From Bartonella sp. WD12.1 (GTDB taxonomy: Bacteria; Pseudomonadota; Alphaproteobacteria; Rhizobiales; Rhizobiaceae), in NCBI RefSeq assembly GCF_002022415.1, contig NZ_MUBG01000001.1, forward strand, positions 434,001 through 498,000: DNA of 64,000 bases. The letters are read 5' to 3'. Within the stretch, counting starts at the first letter, position 1; each line of letters opens with the position of its first letter. Below the pieces are notes generated by a model. It saw only the letters and a program-made list of their open reading frames with translations, was not told where the DNA came from and did not search any database. Position numbers and translations under genes: made by a program. Positions 31,050 to 43,487 of this stretch are shown here, piece after piece.

Positions 31050-31088
31050 GAAGGAGGTCTTTTTGAACTTCCTTCTTGCTTTTTTTTA
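31050..31088 (+). terminator. probable intrinsic terminator after tRNA-Trp
   Basis: GAAGGAGGTC (31050-31059) can pair, with one bulge and a G-U, with GAACTTCCTTC (31065-31075), followed by TTGC and a run of eight T. Likely ends the tuf/tRNA-Trp transcript before secE. Confidence 0.65.
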
Positions 31089-31236
31089 TACAGGACTTGT
31101 TTTTTTGTGTATGAATCGGTATTGAGTAAATAAAATGAGGATAACCGCGTAAAATTGATTATGGCTTTTTAGGTTTTTATTATATGTATTTTGTTGTGTG
31201 GTTTACGGTAAGTTTAGAAAGAATGTAGTGTAACTT

Positions 31237-31452
31237 ATGGCATCTAGAACCAATCCCATTACTTTTTTAAAGCAGGTTTTTACGGAAACGGCTAAAGTAA
31301 AGTGGCCTACGCGGCGTGAAACAGTAGTCTCTACTGTTATGGTATTGGTGTTAGCGGCATTTGCTTCGATTTTCTTTTTTGTTGTGGATCAGGTTATAAA
31401 TTTTGGTGTGTGGCAAGGTATTGATCTCCTAAAGTACCTTTTTGGTCGATAG
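31237..31452 (+). CDS. secE: preprotein translocase subunit SecE
   Basis: Short alphaproteobacterial SecE, 71 residues, with the conserved amphipathic helix (FLKQVFTETAKVKWPTRRET) and a single membrane segment (VMVLVLAAFASIFFFVVDQVI). It clamps SecY in the SecYEG channel. It precedes nusG by 11 bases, the universal secE-nusG pair. Confidence 0.96.
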   Translation: MASRTNPITFLKQVFTETAKVKWPTRRETVVSTVMVLVLAAFASIFFFVVDQVINFGVWQGIDLLKYLFGR

Positions 31453-31463
31453 TACAAGGAAGT

Positions 31464-32000
31464 GTGACTGTGGCTGCTCGTTGGTATATTGTTCAAGCGT
31501 ATTCAAACTTTGAAAAAAAAGTAGCGGAAGCTATTGAAAAAGAAGCAAAACAAAAAGGGCTTGATCATTTTTTTGAAAAGATTTTTGTTCCAACTGAGCG
31601 TGTTGTTGAGGTTCGTCGGGGTCGTAGGGTCGATTCTGAGCGTAAATTTTTTCCGGGTTATGTTTTAGTCTGTGCTGAATTAACAGATGAGGTTTATCAC
31701 CTCATTAAAAATACTCCTAAAGTAACAGGTTTTTTGGGTTCGGATGCACGGCCTGTTCCTATTTCTGATCGGGAGATTGAGCATATTCTTAAACAGGTGC
31801 AAGAAGGTGTTGAGTCTCCTAAGTCTTCCATTTTATTTGAGGTTGGTGAGCAGGTCCGGGTGGCTGATGGGCCTTTTGTTTCGTTTAATGGTATTGTTCA
31901 AGAGGTTGAAGAAGAGCGCTCTCGCCTTAAGGTTGAGGTGATAATTTTTGGGCGTCCTACGCCTGTTGATTTAGAATTTAGTCAGGTTGAAAAGCTCTGA
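31464..32000 (+). CDS. nusG: transcription termination/antitermination protein NusG
   Basis: About 178 residues. NGN domain (RWYIVQAYSNFEKKVAEAIE; FFPGYVLV) binding RNA polymerase, and a C-terminal KOW domain (VGEQVRVADGPFVSFNGIVQEV). GTG 31464 is three bases after AAGGAAGT; GTG 31470 has better spacing to the same AAGGA and gives MAARWYIV, so the true start could be either. Located between secE and rplK. Confidence 0.96.
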   Translation: MTVAARWYIVQAYSNFEKKVAEAIEKEAKQKGLDHFFEKIFVPTERVVEVRRGRRVDSERKFFPGYVLVCAELTDEVYHLIKNTPKVTGFLGSDARPVPISDREIEHILKQVQEGVESPKSSILFEVGEQVRVADGPFVSFNGIVQEVEEERSRLKVEVIIFGRPTPVDLEFSQVEKL

Positions 32001-32154
32001 TTGAACTTAAAGTGATGTTTGGTCGCTTTAAAAATAATAGGTAGAAGGTGATTTTATGGTTTTTGCCGGCTTAATGATCCGAACTATCCAACTGCAGCGG
32101 GTATTCTGTGTGATAAATTGCCAGTTTACCAGTTTAAAATAAAGGCAGATTATT

Positions 32155-32583
32155 ATGGCAAAAAAAAATGTAGGGCAGCTAAAATTGCAGGTTCCAGCGG
32201 GGGCGGCTAGTCCTTCTCCTCCAATTGGCCCCGCTCTTGGTCAGCGTGGTATCAATATTATGGAATTCTGTAAGGCATTTAATGCGGCTACGCAAGAAAT
32301 GGAAAAGGGAGCTCCGATTCCAGTAATTATTACTTATTATCAAGATAAGTCTTTTACATTTTCTTTAAAAACTCCTCCTGTATCATTTTTCTTAAAGAAA
32401 GAGGCAAATTTGAAATCTGGTTCAAAAGAGCCTGGTAAGGTATCTGCAGGGACTATTTCTCGTGATAAAATTCACTTGATTGCAGAAGCAAAAATGAAAG
32501 ATCTTAATGCAAATGACATTGAAGCGGCGATGCGTATGGTTGAAGGTTCTGCTCGCTCGATGGGTTTAGAAGTCGTAGGCTAA
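32155..32583 (+). CDS. rplK: 50S ribosomal protein L11
   Basis: 142-residue L11, full length, with the N-terminal proline-rich motif ([20 protein letters not shown]) that binds thiostrepton-type drugs with 23S rRNA and the C-terminal RNA-binding domain ([15 protein letters not shown]). First of the rplKAJL ribosomal stretch; rplA starts four bases after its stop. Confidence 0.98.
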   Translation: MAKKNVGQLKLQVPAGAASPSPPIGPALGQRGINIMEFCKAFNAATQEMEKGAPIPVIITYYQDKSFTFSLKTPPVSFFLKKEANLKSGSKEPGKVSAGTISRDKIHLIAEAKMKDLNANDIEAAMRMVEGSARSMGLEVVG

Positions 32584-32587
32584 TGTT

Positions 32588-33286
32588 ATGGTAAAAGTAG
32601 CAAAGAGAATAAAAAAAATTCGTGAAGGTATTGATTTTGATAAACTCTATGCCTTAACAGACGCTGTTTCAATGGTTAAAGAGCGTGCGGTTGCTAAGTT
32701 CGATGAAACAATTGAGATTTCGATGAACTTAGGTGTTGATCCTCGTCATGCGGATCAAATGGTCAGAGGTGTTGCTCATTTACCTAATGGGACAGGAAGA
32801 AATATCCGTGTTGCTGTTTTTGCACGTGGTGATAAGGCTGAAGAAGCTAAGGCTGCTGGTGCTGATATTGTAGGCGCTGAAGATTTATTTGAGACTATTA
32901 ATGCTGGGGTTATTAACTTTAATCGTTGTATTGCAACGCCGGATATGATGCCTCTTGTTGGTCGTCTTGGTAAAGTTCTTGGTCCGCGGAGTTTGATGCC
33001 AAATCCAAAGGTTGGTACTGTGACGCTTGATGTTGCTGCTGCTGTTAAAGCTTCTAAAGGCGGTGCTGTTGAGTTTCGTGTTGAAAAAGCTGGTATTGTG
33101 CATGCTGGTATTGGTAAGGCTTCTTTTGGGGTTGATCAAATCGTGGAAAATATTAAAGCTTTCGCTGATACAGTTACTAAAGCTAAGCCGCAAGGTGCAA
33201 AAGGTGAATATATTAAGCGAGTTGCAGTTTCTTCAACAATGGGGGTTGGAGTTAAGATTGATCCTGCAACAGTTTGTGCAGAGTAG
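32588..33286 (+). CDS. rplA: 50S ribosomal protein L1
   Basis: 232-residue L1 of the ribosomal stalk region. The signature [20 protein letters not shown] and C-terminal [19 protein letters not shown] are intact. In enterobacteria L1 represses its own rplK-rplA mRNA; the same is likely but not shown here. Start ATG 32588 lies four bases after rplK. Confidence 0.98.
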   Translation: MVKVAKRIKKIREGIDFDKLYALTDAVSMVKERAVAKFDETIEISMNLGVDPRHADQMVRGVAHLPNGTGRNIRVAVFARGDKAEEAKAAGADIVGAEDLFETINAGVINFNRCIATPDMMPLVGRLGKVLGPRSLMPNPKVGTVTLDVAAAVKASKGGAVEFRVEKAGIVHAGIGKASFGVDQIVENIKAFADTVTKAKPQGAKGEYIKRVAVSSTMGVGVKIDPATVCAE

Positions 33287-33648
33287 GTTGAACAAACTTA
33301 TGGTTTTACTGTAAGTAATTATTGCAGTTTTTGGTTGTCGGGTTCATTCGGCATCCAGTTATCTAAGCTTTTTTAAAGCTTAGGTCATACCGGAAGAAAT
33401 TCCGGGATGTCCTGTCCGAGATTGTGGGTGATACTTTGGGTATCTTAATCGAAAGAAAGCCTGCATGAGACTAGGGTAAAAGCTTTAAGTTAGGAGACTT
33501 AAAGGGTTTGAGCCAAGGTTGCCTTTGATCGTTTATGCGTGAAAAGGGGGCAGGATCCTCATCGGTAGCATAGAAGAATGATTTTATGTTATCAAAGGTA
33601 ACCAACAGGTTTGTTTTAAATAATAGGCCTGTTAAATGGAGAGAAACA
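33287..33648 (+). promoter_or_regulatory. L10 (rplJ) mRNA leader with strong hairpins
   Basis: The 362 bases between rplA and rplJ carry several perfect hairpins: TAAGCTTT/AAAGCTTA (33364-33382), CCGGAA-GAAA-TTCCGG with a GNRA tetraloop (33390-33405), and CTTTAAGT/ACTTAAAG (33483-33504). Such a structured leader is where the L10(L12)4 complex binds to repress rplJL translation in other bacteria; Rfam calls it the L10 leader. The exact kink-turn site was not identified by eye. Confidence 0.7.
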
Positions 33649-34167
33649 GTGAATAGAGCGGAAAAACGCGAATTTGTCACGTGGCTTAACGAGGCTTTTC
33701 AAAAGTCTGGTTCTGTCATTGTTGCGCATTATTCTGGTTTAACGGTTTCGCAGATGAACGATCTTCGTTCAAAGATGAGCGAAGCAGGTGGTGCTGTTAA
33801 AGTTGCCAAAAACCGCCTTGCCAAAATTGCCCTTCAAGGCACGGATTCTGAATCAATGAGAGATTTGTTTATTGGGCAGACGCTTATTGCTTATTCAGAA
33901 GATCCGATTGCAGCACCGAAAGTTGCTGTTGATTTTGCAAAAACAAATGAGCAATTTGTCATCCTTGGTGGTTCAATGGGTGCAACAAGTTTGAGTGTTG
34001 ATGCTGTGAAATCATTAGCTTCGTTGCCTTCATTGAACGAATTGCGGGCAAAGCTTGTAGGTATGATTTCCACTCCTGCAACTCGTGTTGCTCAGGTTGT
34101 CAATGCTCCTGCGAGTCAAGTTGCACGTGTTGTTGGTGCATATGCTCAGGAGGGCCAAGCGGCTTAG
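33649..34167 (+). CDS. rplJ: 50S ribosomal protein L10
   Basis: 172 residues from GTG 33649, which follows GGAGAG at suitable spacing; this gives the expected N-terminus [17 protein letters not shown]. The longer open frame from ATG 33586 adds 21 residues inside the leader and is rejected. N-terminal rRNA-binding globular domain and C-terminal helix ([16 protein letters not shown]) that carries L7/L12 dimers. Confidence 0.96.
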   Translation: MNRAEKREFVTWLNEAFQKSGSVIVAHYSGLTVSQMNDLRSKMSEAGGAVKVAKNRLAKIALQGTDSESMRDLFIGQTLIAYSEDPIAAPKVAVDFAKTNEQFVILGGSMGATSLSVDAVKSLASLPSLNELRAKLVGMISTPATRVAQVVNAPASQVARVVGAYAQEGQAA

Positions 34168-34271
34168 TACTGTTTTGTATTTCACAATTGCAGAAAGATT
34201 TTAATGCTTTTCTGTTTTTGGAGATAAATTTTAAACAATGATTCAAACCTTTTAATTGAAGGAATTTAAAA

Positions 34272-34643
34272 ATGGCTGATCTAACAAAGATCGTAGAAGA
34301 TCTTTCTAACCTTACTGTTTTAGAGGCTGCTGAGCTTTCAAAATTACTTGAGGAAAAATGGGGTGTATCCGCTGCTGCTCCTGTGGCGGTTGCTGCTGTT
34401 AGTGGTGCAGCTGCTCCAGCTGCTGAAGAAAAGACAGATTTTGATGTTATTCTTGTTGATGGTGGAGCTCAAAAAATTAATGTCATTAAAGAAGTTCGTG
34501 CTCTTACTGGTCTTGGTCTTAAGGAAGCAAAGGACTTGGTTGAAGGAGCGCCTAAGCCTATTAAAGAAGGTGTTTCGAAGGACGAGGCAGAAAAAATTAA
34601 AACTCAGCTCGAAGCAGCAGGTGCTAAGGTTGAGCTTAAGTAA
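34272..34643 (+). CDS. rplL: 50S ribosomal protein L7/L12
   Basis: 123 residues: N-terminal dimerisation helices ([20 protein letters not shown]), Ala-rich hinge, and the C-terminal factor-binding domain ([23 protein letters not shown]). Stalk protein that recruits GTPase factors. A strong hairpin follows the stop. Confidence 0.98.
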   Translation: MADLTKIVEDLSNLTVLEAAELSKLLEEKWGVSAAAPVAVAAVSGAAAPAAEEKTDFDVILVDGGAQKINVIKEVRALTGLGLKEAKDLVEGAPKPIKEGVSKDEAEKIKTQLEAAGAKVELK

Positions 34644-34653
34644 TTTTAATTAT

Positions 34654-34690
34654 GTCGGTGGACGTTTATGTCCATCGACTTCCTCTTTTT
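34654..34690 (+). terminator. terminator or attenuator between rplL and rpoB
   Basis: Stem GTCGGTGGAC (34654-34663) with GTCCATCGAC (34670-34679), ten pairs including one G-U, six-base loop, followed by TTCCTCTTTTT. In enterobacteria an attenuator at this place lowers rpoBC transcription relative to rplL; the position here suggests the same use. Confidence 0.75.
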
Positions 34691-34920
34691 AGGGAAAAGG
34701 CTTGATTGATATAGCTTTTTTCTGACAGTTTAGTAGCTGTAAGAAGGGTGGGTTTAATCTGTGAGAGCTTTGGTAACAGAACTAAATAAATATTTGGTTA
34801 TGTATATGAAAGTAAGCGGTGCTCACAAGGTATCAAATAAACTGGTCTGTATATGCAGGCTAATGGTATGGAGCTTTCAAGGTTTAGTCTGCCTTGAATA
34901 GTAAAGATCGAGGAACGATG

Positions 34921-37900
34921 ATGGCTCAGACCCTAGCGATGATGTCTCAATTCAATGGTCGTAAGCGCGTACGCAAGTTTTTTGGTAAGATTCCTGAAGT
35001 GGCAGAAATGCCGAATCTTATTGAGGTCCAAAAAGCATCATATGATCAATTTCTCATGATTGAGGAGCCAGAAGGTGGACGTCCAGATGAAGGCTTGCAA
35101 GCTGTTTTTAAATCAGTATTTCCTATTTCGGATTTTTCTGGTACAGCTATGCTTGAATTTGTTCGTTACGAATTTGATTTGCCAAAATTTGATGTTGAAG
35201 AGTGTCGTCAGCGTGATTTGACTTACGCAGCTCCATTAAAGGTAATATTGCGTTTAATTGTATTTGATATTGATGAAGATACAGGTTCGAAAGATATCAA
35301 AGATATTAAAGAGCAGGGCGTTTATATGGGCGATATGCCTTTAATGACGAGTAATGGTACTTTTGTCATTAACGGTACAGAGCGTGTTATTGTTTCACAA
35401 ATGCATCGTTCTCCAGGGGTGTTTTTTGATCATGATAAGGGGAAATCGCATTCATCAGGAAAATTACTTTTTGCGGCTCGTGTAATTCCTTATCGTGGTT
35501 CTTGGCTTGATATTGAGTTTGACGCTAAAGATATTATTTATGCCCGTATTGATCGGCGGCGTAAGATTCCGGTTACGAGCCTTTTGATGGCGTTGGGTAT
35601 GGATGCGTCAGATATTTTATCAACGTTTTATAATAAAATTACTTATGAGCGGGTTGAAAATGGTTGGCGTGTTCCTTATTCAATTGATCGCTTTAAGGGG
35701 ATGAAGCTGGTTTCTGATCTTGTTGATGCAGATAGTGGTGAGGTGGTTGCTGAAGCGGGTAAAAAGCTTACAGTTCGTACTGCAAAACTTTTGGCAGAAA
35801 AAGGTCTGAAAGCGATTAGAGTCAGTGAAGATGATTTGTTAGGATCTTATCTAGCGGAAGATATTGTTAATTATCAAACAGGTGAGATTTATCTTGAAGC
35901 TGGTGATGAAATTGACGACAAAGCATTGAAGATTTTGTTTGATATTAATGCTGATCAAATTGATGTTCTTGATATTGATCACATGAATGTTGGTGCGTAT
36001 ATCCGCAATACTTTAAAGGTGGATAAAAATGAAAGTCGGCAAGACGCGCTGTTTGATATTTATCGGGTAATGCGTCCAGGTGAGCCTCCAACGATAGATA
36101 CGGCAGAAGCTATGTTTCTTTCGTTGTTTTTTGATCCTGAGCGATATGATCTTTCAGCTGTTGGTCGTGTTAAAATGAATTTGCGTATGGGTCTTGATTG
36201 CCCTGATACAGTTCGTATCCTGCGTCAGGAGGATATTCTTGGCGTTGTTAAGATGTTAGTTGAATTACGCGATGGTCATGGTGAGATTGATGATATTGAT
36301 AATCTCGGCAATCGTCGTGTTCGATCAGTTGGGGAGTTAATGGAAAATCAGTATCGGATTGGCTTGCTTCGTATGGAGCGCGCAATAAAAGAGCGTATGT
36401 CATCCGTGGAAATTGATACTGTTATGCCGCAGGATTTGATTAACGCAAAGCCAGCAGCAGCAGCGGTTCGTGAATTTTTTGGATCTTCGCAATTATCGCA
36501 GTTTATGGATCAAACTAACCCCTTGTCAGAGATTACCCATAAGCGTCGTCTTTCTGCTCTTGGGCCAGGTGGTTTAACACGTGAGCGTGCAGGTTTTGAG
36601 GTACGTGACGTGCATCCTACGCATTATGGTCGTATTTGTCCAATTGAAACACCAGAAGGTCCCAATATTGGTCTTATTAATTCTTTAGCAACATTTGCAC
36701 GAGTTAATAAATATGGCTTTATTGAAAGTCCATATCGCAAAATTATTGACGGTAAAGTAACACCAGAGGTGATTTACCTTTCTGCAATGGAAGAATCAAA
36801 ACATTATGTAGCTCAGGCTAATTCTTCATTAGATTCAGAAGGACGTTTTACGGAAGAGTTTGTAGTTTGCCGTCATGCAGGTGAAGTTTTGATGGCTCCA
36901 CGTGATCATGTGGATTTGATGGATGTTTCACCAAAACAGTTAGTTTCAGTAGCTGCTGCTCTTATTCCATTTTTGGAAAATGATGACGCAAACCGTGCGT
37001 TGATGGGTTCAAATATGCAGCGTCAAGCGGTTCCGCTTATACGCGCTGAAGCACCATTTGTCGGTACAGGTATGGAATCGATAGTTGCTCGTGATTCTGG
37101 TGCTGCTATTGGCGCAAAACGTGGTGGTATTGTTGATCAGGTTGATGCAACGCGTATTGTTATTCGCGCAACAGAGGATTTGGATCCTTCAAAATCTGGT
37201 GTTGATATTTATCGTTTGCAAAAATTTCAGCGTTCCAATCAGTCGACTTGTATTAATCAACGTCCTCTCGTACATGTTGGTGATCGGGTAGAAAAAGGTG
37301 ATATCATTGCTGATGGTCCATCAACTAATCTTGGTGATTTAGCTCTTGGACGAAATGTTCTTGTAGCATTTATGCCTTGGAATGGTTACAATTATGAAGA
37401 TTCCATTCTGCTTTCTGAACGTATTGTTGCTGATGATGTATTCACGTCGATTCATATTGAAGAATTTGAAGTTGCTGCACGCGATACTAAACTGGGGCCA
37501 GAAGAAATTACCCGTGATATTCCTAATGTTGCAGAGGAGGCATTAAGGAATCTTGATGAGGCTGGTATTGTTTATATTGGTGCTGAGGTTCAGCCTGGTG
37601 ATATTTTAGTTGGTAAAATTACACCAAAAGGTGAAAGTCCAATGACGCCGGAAGAAAAACTTTTGCGTGCGATTTTTGGTGAAAAAGCTTCAGATGTCCG
37701 TGATACCTCTATGCGGATGCCTCCGGGGACTTTTGGTACTGTTGTTGAAGTACGTGTTTTTAATCGTCATGGTGTGGAGAAAGATGAGCGTGCAATGGCG
37801 ATTGAACGTGAGGAGATCGAGCGTTTAGCCAAAGATCGTGATGATGAGCAGTCGATTCTTGATCGAAATGTTTATGCGCGTCTTGCAGATATGTTGAAAG

Positions 37901-39069
37901 ATAAAGTTGCAATAGAAGGTCCGAAAGGGTTTTCAAAAGGCAAGAAGCTTGATAGCGCAATAATGGATTCTTATCCACGATCGCAATGGTGGCAATTTGC
38001 TGTTGATGATGAAAAGATTCAAAATGAAATTGAAGCTTTACGTAAGCAGTATGATGAATCAAAAGAAACGTTGCAACGTTGCTTTATGGATAAGGTTGAA
38101 AAAGTTCAACGGGGCGACGAGATGCCTCCTGGTGTCATGAAAATGGTAAAGGTTTTTGTGGCTGTAAAGCGCAAAATCCAACCAGGAGATAAAATGGCAG
38201 GGCGCCATGGTAATAAAGGTGTTGTATCGCGCATTCTTCCTGTAGAGGATATGCCTTTTCTTGAAGATGGAACGCATGCTGATATCGTGTTAAACCCTCT
38301 GGGTGTGCCTAGTCGTATGAATGTTGGTCAAATTCTTGAAACACATCTTGGTTGGGCGTGTGCAGGGATGGGTAAAAAAATTGGTGATTTAGTTGAGCTT
38401 TATCAAGGGACGGGGGATATACTTCCTTTACGTCAGTGTATTGAGAATCTCATTCCTGATAATGACCGTAATGAGCCAGTGCGTCAGTATAATAATGAAA
38501 GTCTTTTTAAATTAGCGCTTCAGATGAAAGAAGGTGTTTCAATTGCAACGCCTGTTTTTGATGGTGCTCATGAAGCTGATATCAACATGATGTTGGAAGA
38601 TGCAGGTTTGGATAGTTCAGGACAGGTGACGCTTTACGATGGTCGTACAGGGGAGCCTTTTGATCGTCCGGTGACGGTAGGTTATATTTACATGCTTAAA
38701 TTGCATCATCTTGTTGATGATAAAATTCATGCACGTTCAATTGGGCCTTATTCGCTTGTTACTCAGCAACCATTAGGTGGTAAAGCACAATTTGGTGGTC
38801 AGCGTTTTGGAGAAATGGAAGTGTGGGCTCTTGAAGCTTATGGTGCTGCGTACACTTTACAAGAGATGTTGACAGTTAAATCAGATGATGTGGCTGGTCG
38901 AACAAAAGTTTATGAGGCGATTGTTCGTGGTGATGATACATTTGAGGCAGGTATACCTGAAAGCTTTAATGTGTTGGTAAAAGAAATGCGTTCACTTGGT
39001 CTTAATGTAGAACTTGATGATGCACGTGGACTTGTAGCGCATCAGGCGTTACCTGATGCAACAGAATGA
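34921..39069 (+). CDS. rpoB: DNA-directed RNA polymerase subunit beta
   Basis: About 1382 residues, full length. The rifampicin-pocket segment reads [20 protein letters not shown] followed by [11 protein letters not shown], with Asp, His and Ser at the E. coli 516, 526 and 531 positions, the drug-sensitive state. The catalytic-face motifs GHFHPTHYGR-like ([20 protein letters not shown]) and [11 protein letters not shown] are intact. GAGGAA upstream gives ATG 34921 the best spacing; ATG 34918 is adjacent, and a TTG at 34894 is rejected. Together with rpoC it closes the ribosomal-protein/RNA polymerase cluster. Confidence 0.98.
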   Translation: MAQTLAMMSQFNGRKRVRKFFGKIPEVAEMPNLIEVQKASYDQFLMIEEPEGGRPDEGLQAVFKSVFPISDFSGTAMLEFVRYEFDLPKFDVEECRQRDLTYAAPLKVILRLIVFDIDEDTGSKDIKDIKEQGVYMGDMPLMTSNGTFVINGTERVIVSQMHRSPGVFFDHDKGKSHSSGKLLFAARVIPYRGSWLDIEFDAKDIIYARIDRRRKIPVTSLLMALGMDASDILSTFYNKITYERVENGWRVPYSIDRFKGMKLVSDLVDADSGEVVAEAGKKLTVRTAKLLAEKGLKAIRVSEDDLLGSYLAEDIVNYQTGEIYLEAGDEIDDKALKILFDINADQIDVLDIDHMNVGAYIRNTLKVDKNESRQDALFDIYRVMRPGEPPTIDTAEAMFLSLFFDPERYDLSAVGRVKMNLRMGLDCPDTVRILRQEDILGVVKMLVELRDGHGEIDDIDNLGNRRVRSVGELMENQYRIGLLRMERAIKERMSSVEIDTVMPQDLINAKPAAAAVREFFGSSQLSQFMDQTNPLSEITHKRRLSALGPGGLTRERAGFEVRDVHPTHYGRICPIETPEGPNIGLINSLATFARVNKYGFIESPYRKIIDGKVTPEVIYLSAMEESKHYVAQANSSLDSEGRFTEEFVVCRHAGEVLMAPRDHVDLMDVSPKQLVSVAAALIPFLENDDANRALMGSNMQRQAVPLIRAEAPFVGTGMESIVARDSGAAIGAKRGGIVDQVDATRIVIRATEDLDPSKSGVDIYRLQKFQRSNQSTCINQRPLVHVGDRVEKGDIIADGPSTNLGDLALGRNVLVAFMPWNGYNYEDSILLSERIVADDVFTSIHIEEFEVAARDTKLGPEEITRDIPNVAEEALRNLDEAGIVYIGAEVQPGDILVGKITPKGESPMTPEEKLLRAIFGEKASDVRDTSMRMPPGTFGTVVEVRVFNRHGVEKDERAMAIEREEIERLAKDRDDEQSILDRNVYARLADMLKDKVAIEGPKGFSKGKKLDSAIMDSYPRSQWWQFAVDDEKIQNEIEALRKQYDESKETLQRCFMDKVEKVQRGDEMPPGVMKMVKVFVAVKRKIQPGDKMAGRHGNKGVVSRILPVEDMPFLEDGTHADIVLNPLGVPSRMNVGQILETHLGWACAGMGKKIGDLVELYQGTGDILPLRQCIENLIPDNDRNEPVRQYNNESLFKLALQMKEGVSIATPVFDGAHEADINMMLEDAGLDSSGQVTLYDGRTGEPFDRPVTVGYIYMLKLHHLVDDKIHARSIGPYSLVTQQPLGGKAQFGGQRFGEMEVWALEAYGAAYTLQEMLTVKSDDVAGRTKVYEAIVRGDDTFEAGIPESFNVLVKEMRSLGLNVELDDARGLVAHQALPDATE

Positions 39070-39076
39070 TAAATTG

Positions 39077-39102
39077 AGAGCGCACAAAAAACAGTGCGCT
39101 CT
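39077..39102 (+). other. strong hairpin between rpoB and rpoC
   Basis: Nine-pair GC-rich stem AGAGCGCAC (39077-39085) and GTGCGCTCT (39094-39102) with an eight-base A-rich loop, directly after the rpoB stop. It lacks a T-run, so it is more likely an RNA processing or stability element than a terminator; rpoC must be transcribed through it unless a new promoter lies in the 175-base gap. Confidence 0.6.
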
Positions 39103-39243
39103 AATTGCCTTGAAAGACTGTAATAAAAAATTCTATTAAGGTAGCAAAAGCTGATTTTAAAAGTAGAAGTAGGTTTTAAATAAGACTGTGATAAAAGAAA
39201 AAGCCATCGCAGTGGATTCTAAAAATCTTTGAAGGAGAACAGC

Positions 39244-42200
39244 ATGAGCCACGAGGTCATGAATCTTTTCAATCCTCAGGTACCAACGCAGACATTTGAC
39301 TCTATTCGTATTTCAATTGCGAGTCCTGAGAAGATTCTGTCCTGGTCATATGGCGAGATCAAAAAGCCAGAGACTATTAATTATCGGACGTTTAAGCCAG
39401 AGCGTGATGGTCTTTTTTGTGCGCGTATATTTGGTCCTATTAAAGACTATGAATGTCTATGTGGCAAATATAAACGTATGAAATATAAAGGCATTATCTG
39501 TGAAAAGTGTGGTGTAGAAGTTACTCTTTCGCGTGTACGCCGTGAACGCATGGGGCATATTGAACTTGCAGCACCAGTCGCTCATATTTGGTTCCTTAAG
39601 TCATTACCAGGTCGTATTTCTACTCTTTTAGACTTAACTTTAAAGGATATCGAAAGAATTCTTTATTTTGAAAATTATATTGTTACCGAACCAGGTCTGA
39701 CGTCGCTCAAAATGCACCAGCTTCTTTCCGAAGAAGAGTATATGTTGGCTATTGACGAATTTGGAGAGGACCAATTTACTGCTATGATTGGTGCAGAAGC
39801 TATTTATGAGCTTCTTGCTGTAATGGAGTTGGATAAAATAGCGAATGATTTACGCGTTGAATTGGCTGAAACAACTTCGGAATTAAAACAAAAAAAACTG
39901 ATTAAACGGCTCAAGATTGTTGAAAGCTTCCTTGAATCCGGTAATAAACCGGAATGGATGATTATGAAAACGATTCCGGTGATTCCGCCAGATTTACGTC
40001 CATTGGTTCCGCTTGATGGTGGTCGTTTTGCAACATCGGATTTAAATGATCTTTATCGACGTGTTATAAATCGTAACAATCGTTTAAAACGACTGATTGA
40101 GTTGCGTGCTCCTGGAATTATTGTACGCAATGAAAAACGTATGGTACAAGAAGCGGTTGATGCATTATTTGATAATGGTCGCCGTGGACGCGTGATTACT
40201 GGGGCAAATAAACGTCCATTAAAGTCACTTTCAGATATGCTAAAAGGTAAGCAAGGACGTTTCCGTCAAAACTTACTTGGAAAGCGTGTTGATTATTCAG
40301 GTCGTTCGGTTATTGTGACAGGACCTGAATTAAAATTGCATCAATGTGGTCTTCCCAAAAAAATGGCTCTCGAATTGTTTAAGCCATTCATTTATGCACG
40401 CCTTGATGCAAAGGGCTATTCATCGACTGTAAAACAAGCAAAAAAGCTTGTTGAAAAAGAACATCCGGAAGTTTGGGATATTTTAGATGAAGTTATTCGT
40501 GAACATCCTGTTTTGTTAAATCGTGCGCCAACGCTTCATCGTCTAGGGATTCAAGCTTTTGAGCCTGTTTTGATTGAAGGGAAGGCGATACAACTTCATC
40601 CATTGGTGTGTACGGCTTTTAACGCGGATTTTGATGGCGATCAAATGGCAGTGCACGTTCCTCTTTCACTTGAAGCTCAGCTTGAAGCTCGTGTTTTAAT
40701 GATGTCGACTAATAATATTCTACATCCAGCCAATGGTGCGCCAATTATTGTTCCATCACAAGATATGGTTCTTGGTCTTTATTATCTTTCAATTGTTTCT
40801 GACAAAGAACCAGGTGAAGGGATGGCATTTGCTGATATGGGTGAGCTGTATCATGCACTGGAAAACAAAGTTGTGACACTTCATACAAAGATTAAAGGCC
40901 GTTTTAAAAATATAGATGAAAATGGTAAAGAGGTTGCCAAGCTTTACGAGACAACGCCCGGTCGTTTGATTATTGGCGAGCTTTTACCTAAAAATCCAAA
41001 TATCTCATTTGATATTGTTAATCAGGAAATGACTAAAAAGAACATTTCTAAAATAATTGATCAAGTTTATAGGTATTGTGGACAAAAAGAAACGGTTATT
41101 TTCTGTGATCGTATTATGCAACTTGGTTTTTCTCATGCTTGTCGTGCTGGTATTTCCTTTGGTAAAGATGATATGGTTATCCCTGATAGCAAGTCGCGTT
41201 TGGTTGCAGAAACGGAAGCTTTGGCCAAGGAATATGAGCAACAATATAATGATGGTTTGATTACACAGGGTGAAAAATATAACAAAGTTGTAGATGCTTG
41301 GGGTAAATGTACTGATCGTATTGCAGATGAAATGATGAAGCGTATTCAGGCTGTTGCATTTGATCCCAAAACAGGTTCTCAGCGGCAGATGAATTCAATC
41401 TACATGATGTCGCATTCGGGTGCGCGTGGTTCTGCTAATCAGATGAGGCAATTAGCTGGTATGCGCGGATTAATGGCAAAACCATCCGGTGAAATTATTG
41501 AAACACCTATTATTTCTAATTTTAAAGAGGGTTTAACTGTTAACGAGTACTTTAACTCGACCCATGGTGCTCGTAAAGGGCTTGCTGATACTGCATTAAA
41601 GACTGCTAACTCTGGTTATCTCACACGGCGTCTTGTTGATGTTGCGCAGGATGCTATTATTTCAGCAGTTGATTGTGGTACTATAAAAGGTCTTACTATG
41701 CAGCCAATCGTTGATGCAGGACAGATTGTTGCATCGCTTGGTCAGAGAATCCTTGGTCGTACAGCACTTTTTGATATTTTGCACCCAGTTTCTGGTGAAG
41801 TTATTCTTCAGGGAGGTGCGATGATTGAGGAGGCTGATGTTGCTAAAATTGAAGAAGCTGGAATTCAGTCTGTTCAGATTCGTTCTGCTTTGACTTGTGA
41901 AACGCGTCTTGGTGTTTGTGCTAAATGTTATGGTCGTGATTTGGCACGTGGAACACCAGTCAATCAAGGTGAAGCAGTTGGTGTGATTGCGGCTCAGTCA
42001 ATTGGTGAACCAGGAACACAGCTTACCATGCGTACATTCCACTTAGGGGGAACGGCGCAGGTTGTTGATTCATCTTATTTTGAAGCGTCTTATGAAGGTA
42101 CAGTAGAACTGCGTAATCGTAATGTAGTTCGCAATTCTGAAGGCCATTTGGTGGTTATGGGGCGCAATATGGCTGTTATTGTCAAGGATGAGACTGGTAA

Positions 42201-43455
42201 AGAGCGTGTTGTGCATCGTATTAGCTATGGTTCACGCATTTTTGTTGATGATGGTGATGTTGTTAAACGTGGACAACGTATAGCAGAGTGGGATCCTTAT
42301 ACACGCCCAATTCTTACTGAAGTTGATGGCTATATAGGTTTCGAAGATATGATTGATGGTTTATCAGTAACTGAAACAGCTGATGAATCTACGGGGATTA
42401 CGAAGCGTTTGGTGATTGATTGGCGTGCTAATCCACGCAGTGCTGAGCTAAAACCAGCAATTATCATCCACGCAGATAAGAAGGGTGAGCATATTGCTAA
42501 ATTGCACAAAGGGGGGGAAGCTCGTTACATGATGTCAGTGGATACTATCCTTTCTGTTGAGCTTGGTTCTTACGTTAAGGCGGGTGATGTTATTGCGCGT
42601 TTGCCAATGGAAAGTGCTAAGACCAAAGATATTACGGGTGGTTTGCCACGTGTGGCTGAACTTTTCGAAGCGCGGCGTCCGAAAGATCACGCTATCATCG
42701 CTGAAGTTAGTGGTACAGTTCGATTTGGTCGTGGTTATAAAAATAAACGCCGTATTATTATTGAACCAAATGATGCAAATCTTGAGCCCGTAGAATATTT
42801 AATTCCGAAGGGTAAGCTATTTCATTTACAAGAAGGTGATCAGATTGAAAAAGGTGATTATATTCTTGATGGCAACCCAGCGCCTCATGATATTTTAGCA
42901 ATTAAGGGTGTTGAAGCTTTGGCGTCTTACCTTGTTAATGAGATTCAAGAAGTTTATCGTTTACAGGGTGTTTTGATTAATGATAAGCACATTGAAGTGA
43001 TCGTTCGTCAGATGTTGCAAAAAGTTGAAATTACAGAATCTGGAGATTCTGGTTATATTCCAGGTGACAATGTTGATCGTATTGAGTTAGATGAAATCAA
43101 TGATAATTTAATTGCGGAAGGTAAAAAGCCTGCATCTGGTAATCCTATACTTCTTGGGATTACGAAAGCATCTCTTCAAACACCATCCTTTATTTCAGCG
43201 GCGTCATTTCAGGAGACAACTCGGGTACTTACTGAAGCAGCAGTTTCTGGAAAGATTGATACTTTGCAAGGACTGAAGGAGAATGTTATTGTTGGCCGGC
43301 TTATTCCTGCAGGTACAGGTGGTACAATCGCTCAAATTCGTCATATTGCCACGATTCGTGATGATTTGATTGTAGATGAACAGCGTAAATCTAGTCATAG
43401 TGAAGAAAATAAAGCTATGTTGACGGATATGACGGCTAATGCTGCTGTTGAATAA
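39244..43455 (+). CDS. rpoC: DNA-directed RNA polymerase subunit beta'
   Basis: About 1403 residues from ATG 39244, six bases after AAGGAG. N-terminal zinc site ([19 protein letters not shown]), active-site [12 protein letters not shown] with the three Mg-binding aspartates, second zinc site ([15 protein letters not shown]), and trigger-loop/bridge-helix region ([20 protein letters not shown]). An in-frame TTG at 39229 is the wrong start. Closed by an intrinsic terminator. Confidence 0.98.
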   Translation: MSHEVMNLFNPQVPTQTFDSIRISIASPEKILSWSYGEIKKPETINYRTFKPERDGLFCARIFGPIKDYECLCGKYKRMKYKGIICEKCGVEVTLSRVRRERMGHIELAAPVAHIWFLKSLPGRISTLLDLTLKDIERILYFENYIVTEPGLTSLKMHQLLSEEEYMLAIDEFGEDQFTAMIGAEAIYELLAVMELDKIANDLRVELAETTSELKQKKLIKRLKIVESFLESGNKPEWMIMKTIPVIPPDLRPLVPLDGGRFATSDLNDLYRRVINRNNRLKRLIELRAPGIIVRNEKRMVQEAVDALFDNGRRGRVITGANKRPLKSLSDMLKGKQGRFRQNLLGKRVDYSGRSVIVTGPELKLHQCGLPKKMALELFKPFIYARLDAKGYSSTVKQAKKLVEKEHPEVWDILDEVIREHPVLLNRAPTLHRLGIQAFEPVLIEGKAIQLHPLVCTAFNADFDGDQMAVHVPLSLEAQLEARVLMMSTNNILHPANGAPIIVPSQDMVLGLYYLSIVSDKEPGEGMAFADMGELYHALENKVVTLHTKIKGRFKNIDENGKEVAKLYETTPGRLIIGELLPKNPNISFDIVNQEMTKKNISKIIDQVYRYCGQKETVIFCDRIMQLGFSHACRAGISFGKDDMVIPDSKSRLVAETEALAKEYEQQYNDGLITQGEKYNKVVDAWGKCTDRIADEMMKRIQAVAFDPKTGSQRQMNSIYMMSHSGARGSANQMRQLAGMRGLMAKPSGEIIETPIISNFKEGLTVNEYFNSTHGARKGLADTALKTANSGYLTRRLVDVAQDAIISAVDCGTIKGLTMQPIVDAGQIVASLGQRILGRTALFDILHPVSGEVILQGGAMIEEADVAKIEEAGIQSVQIRSALTCETRLGVCAKCYGRDLARGTPVNQGEAVGVIAAQSIGEPGTQLTMRTFHLGGTAQVVDSSYFEASYEGTVELRNRNVVRNSEGHLVVMGRNMAVIVKDETGKERVVHRISYGSRIFVDDGDVVKRGQRIAEWDPYTRPILTEVDGYIGFEDMIDGLSVTETADESTGITKRLVIDWRANPRSAELKPAIIIHADKKGEHIAKLHKGGEARYMMSVDTILSVELGSYVKAGDVIARLPMESAKTKDITGGLPRVAELFEARRPKDHAIIAEVSGTVRFGRGYKNKRRIIIEPNDANLEPVEYLIPKGKLFHLQEGDQIEKGDYILDGNPAPHDILAIKGVEALASYLVNEIQEVYRLQGVLINDKHIEVIVRQMLQKVEITESGDSGYIPGDNVDRIELDEINDNLIAEGKKPASGNPILLGITKASLQTPSFISAASFQETTRVLTEAAVSGKIDTLQGLKENVIVGRLIPAGTGGTIAQIRHIATIRDDLIVDEQRKSSHSEENKAMLTDMTANAAVE

Positions 43456-43487
43456 TTTTGATTAATATATACCAAGGAGTAATAGGG

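Noticed and set aside
32885-33193. Long antisense frame opposite rplA, and similar ones opposite rpoB, rpoC, clpA and bamA
   Set aside because: Codon-shadow frames with low-complexity Ser/Asn/His-rich translations and no ribosome binding sites.
33586-33648. Longer RplJ from ATG 33586
   Set aside because: Overlaps the structured leader; the GTG at 33649 has GGAGAG upstream and gives the standard L10 N-terminus.
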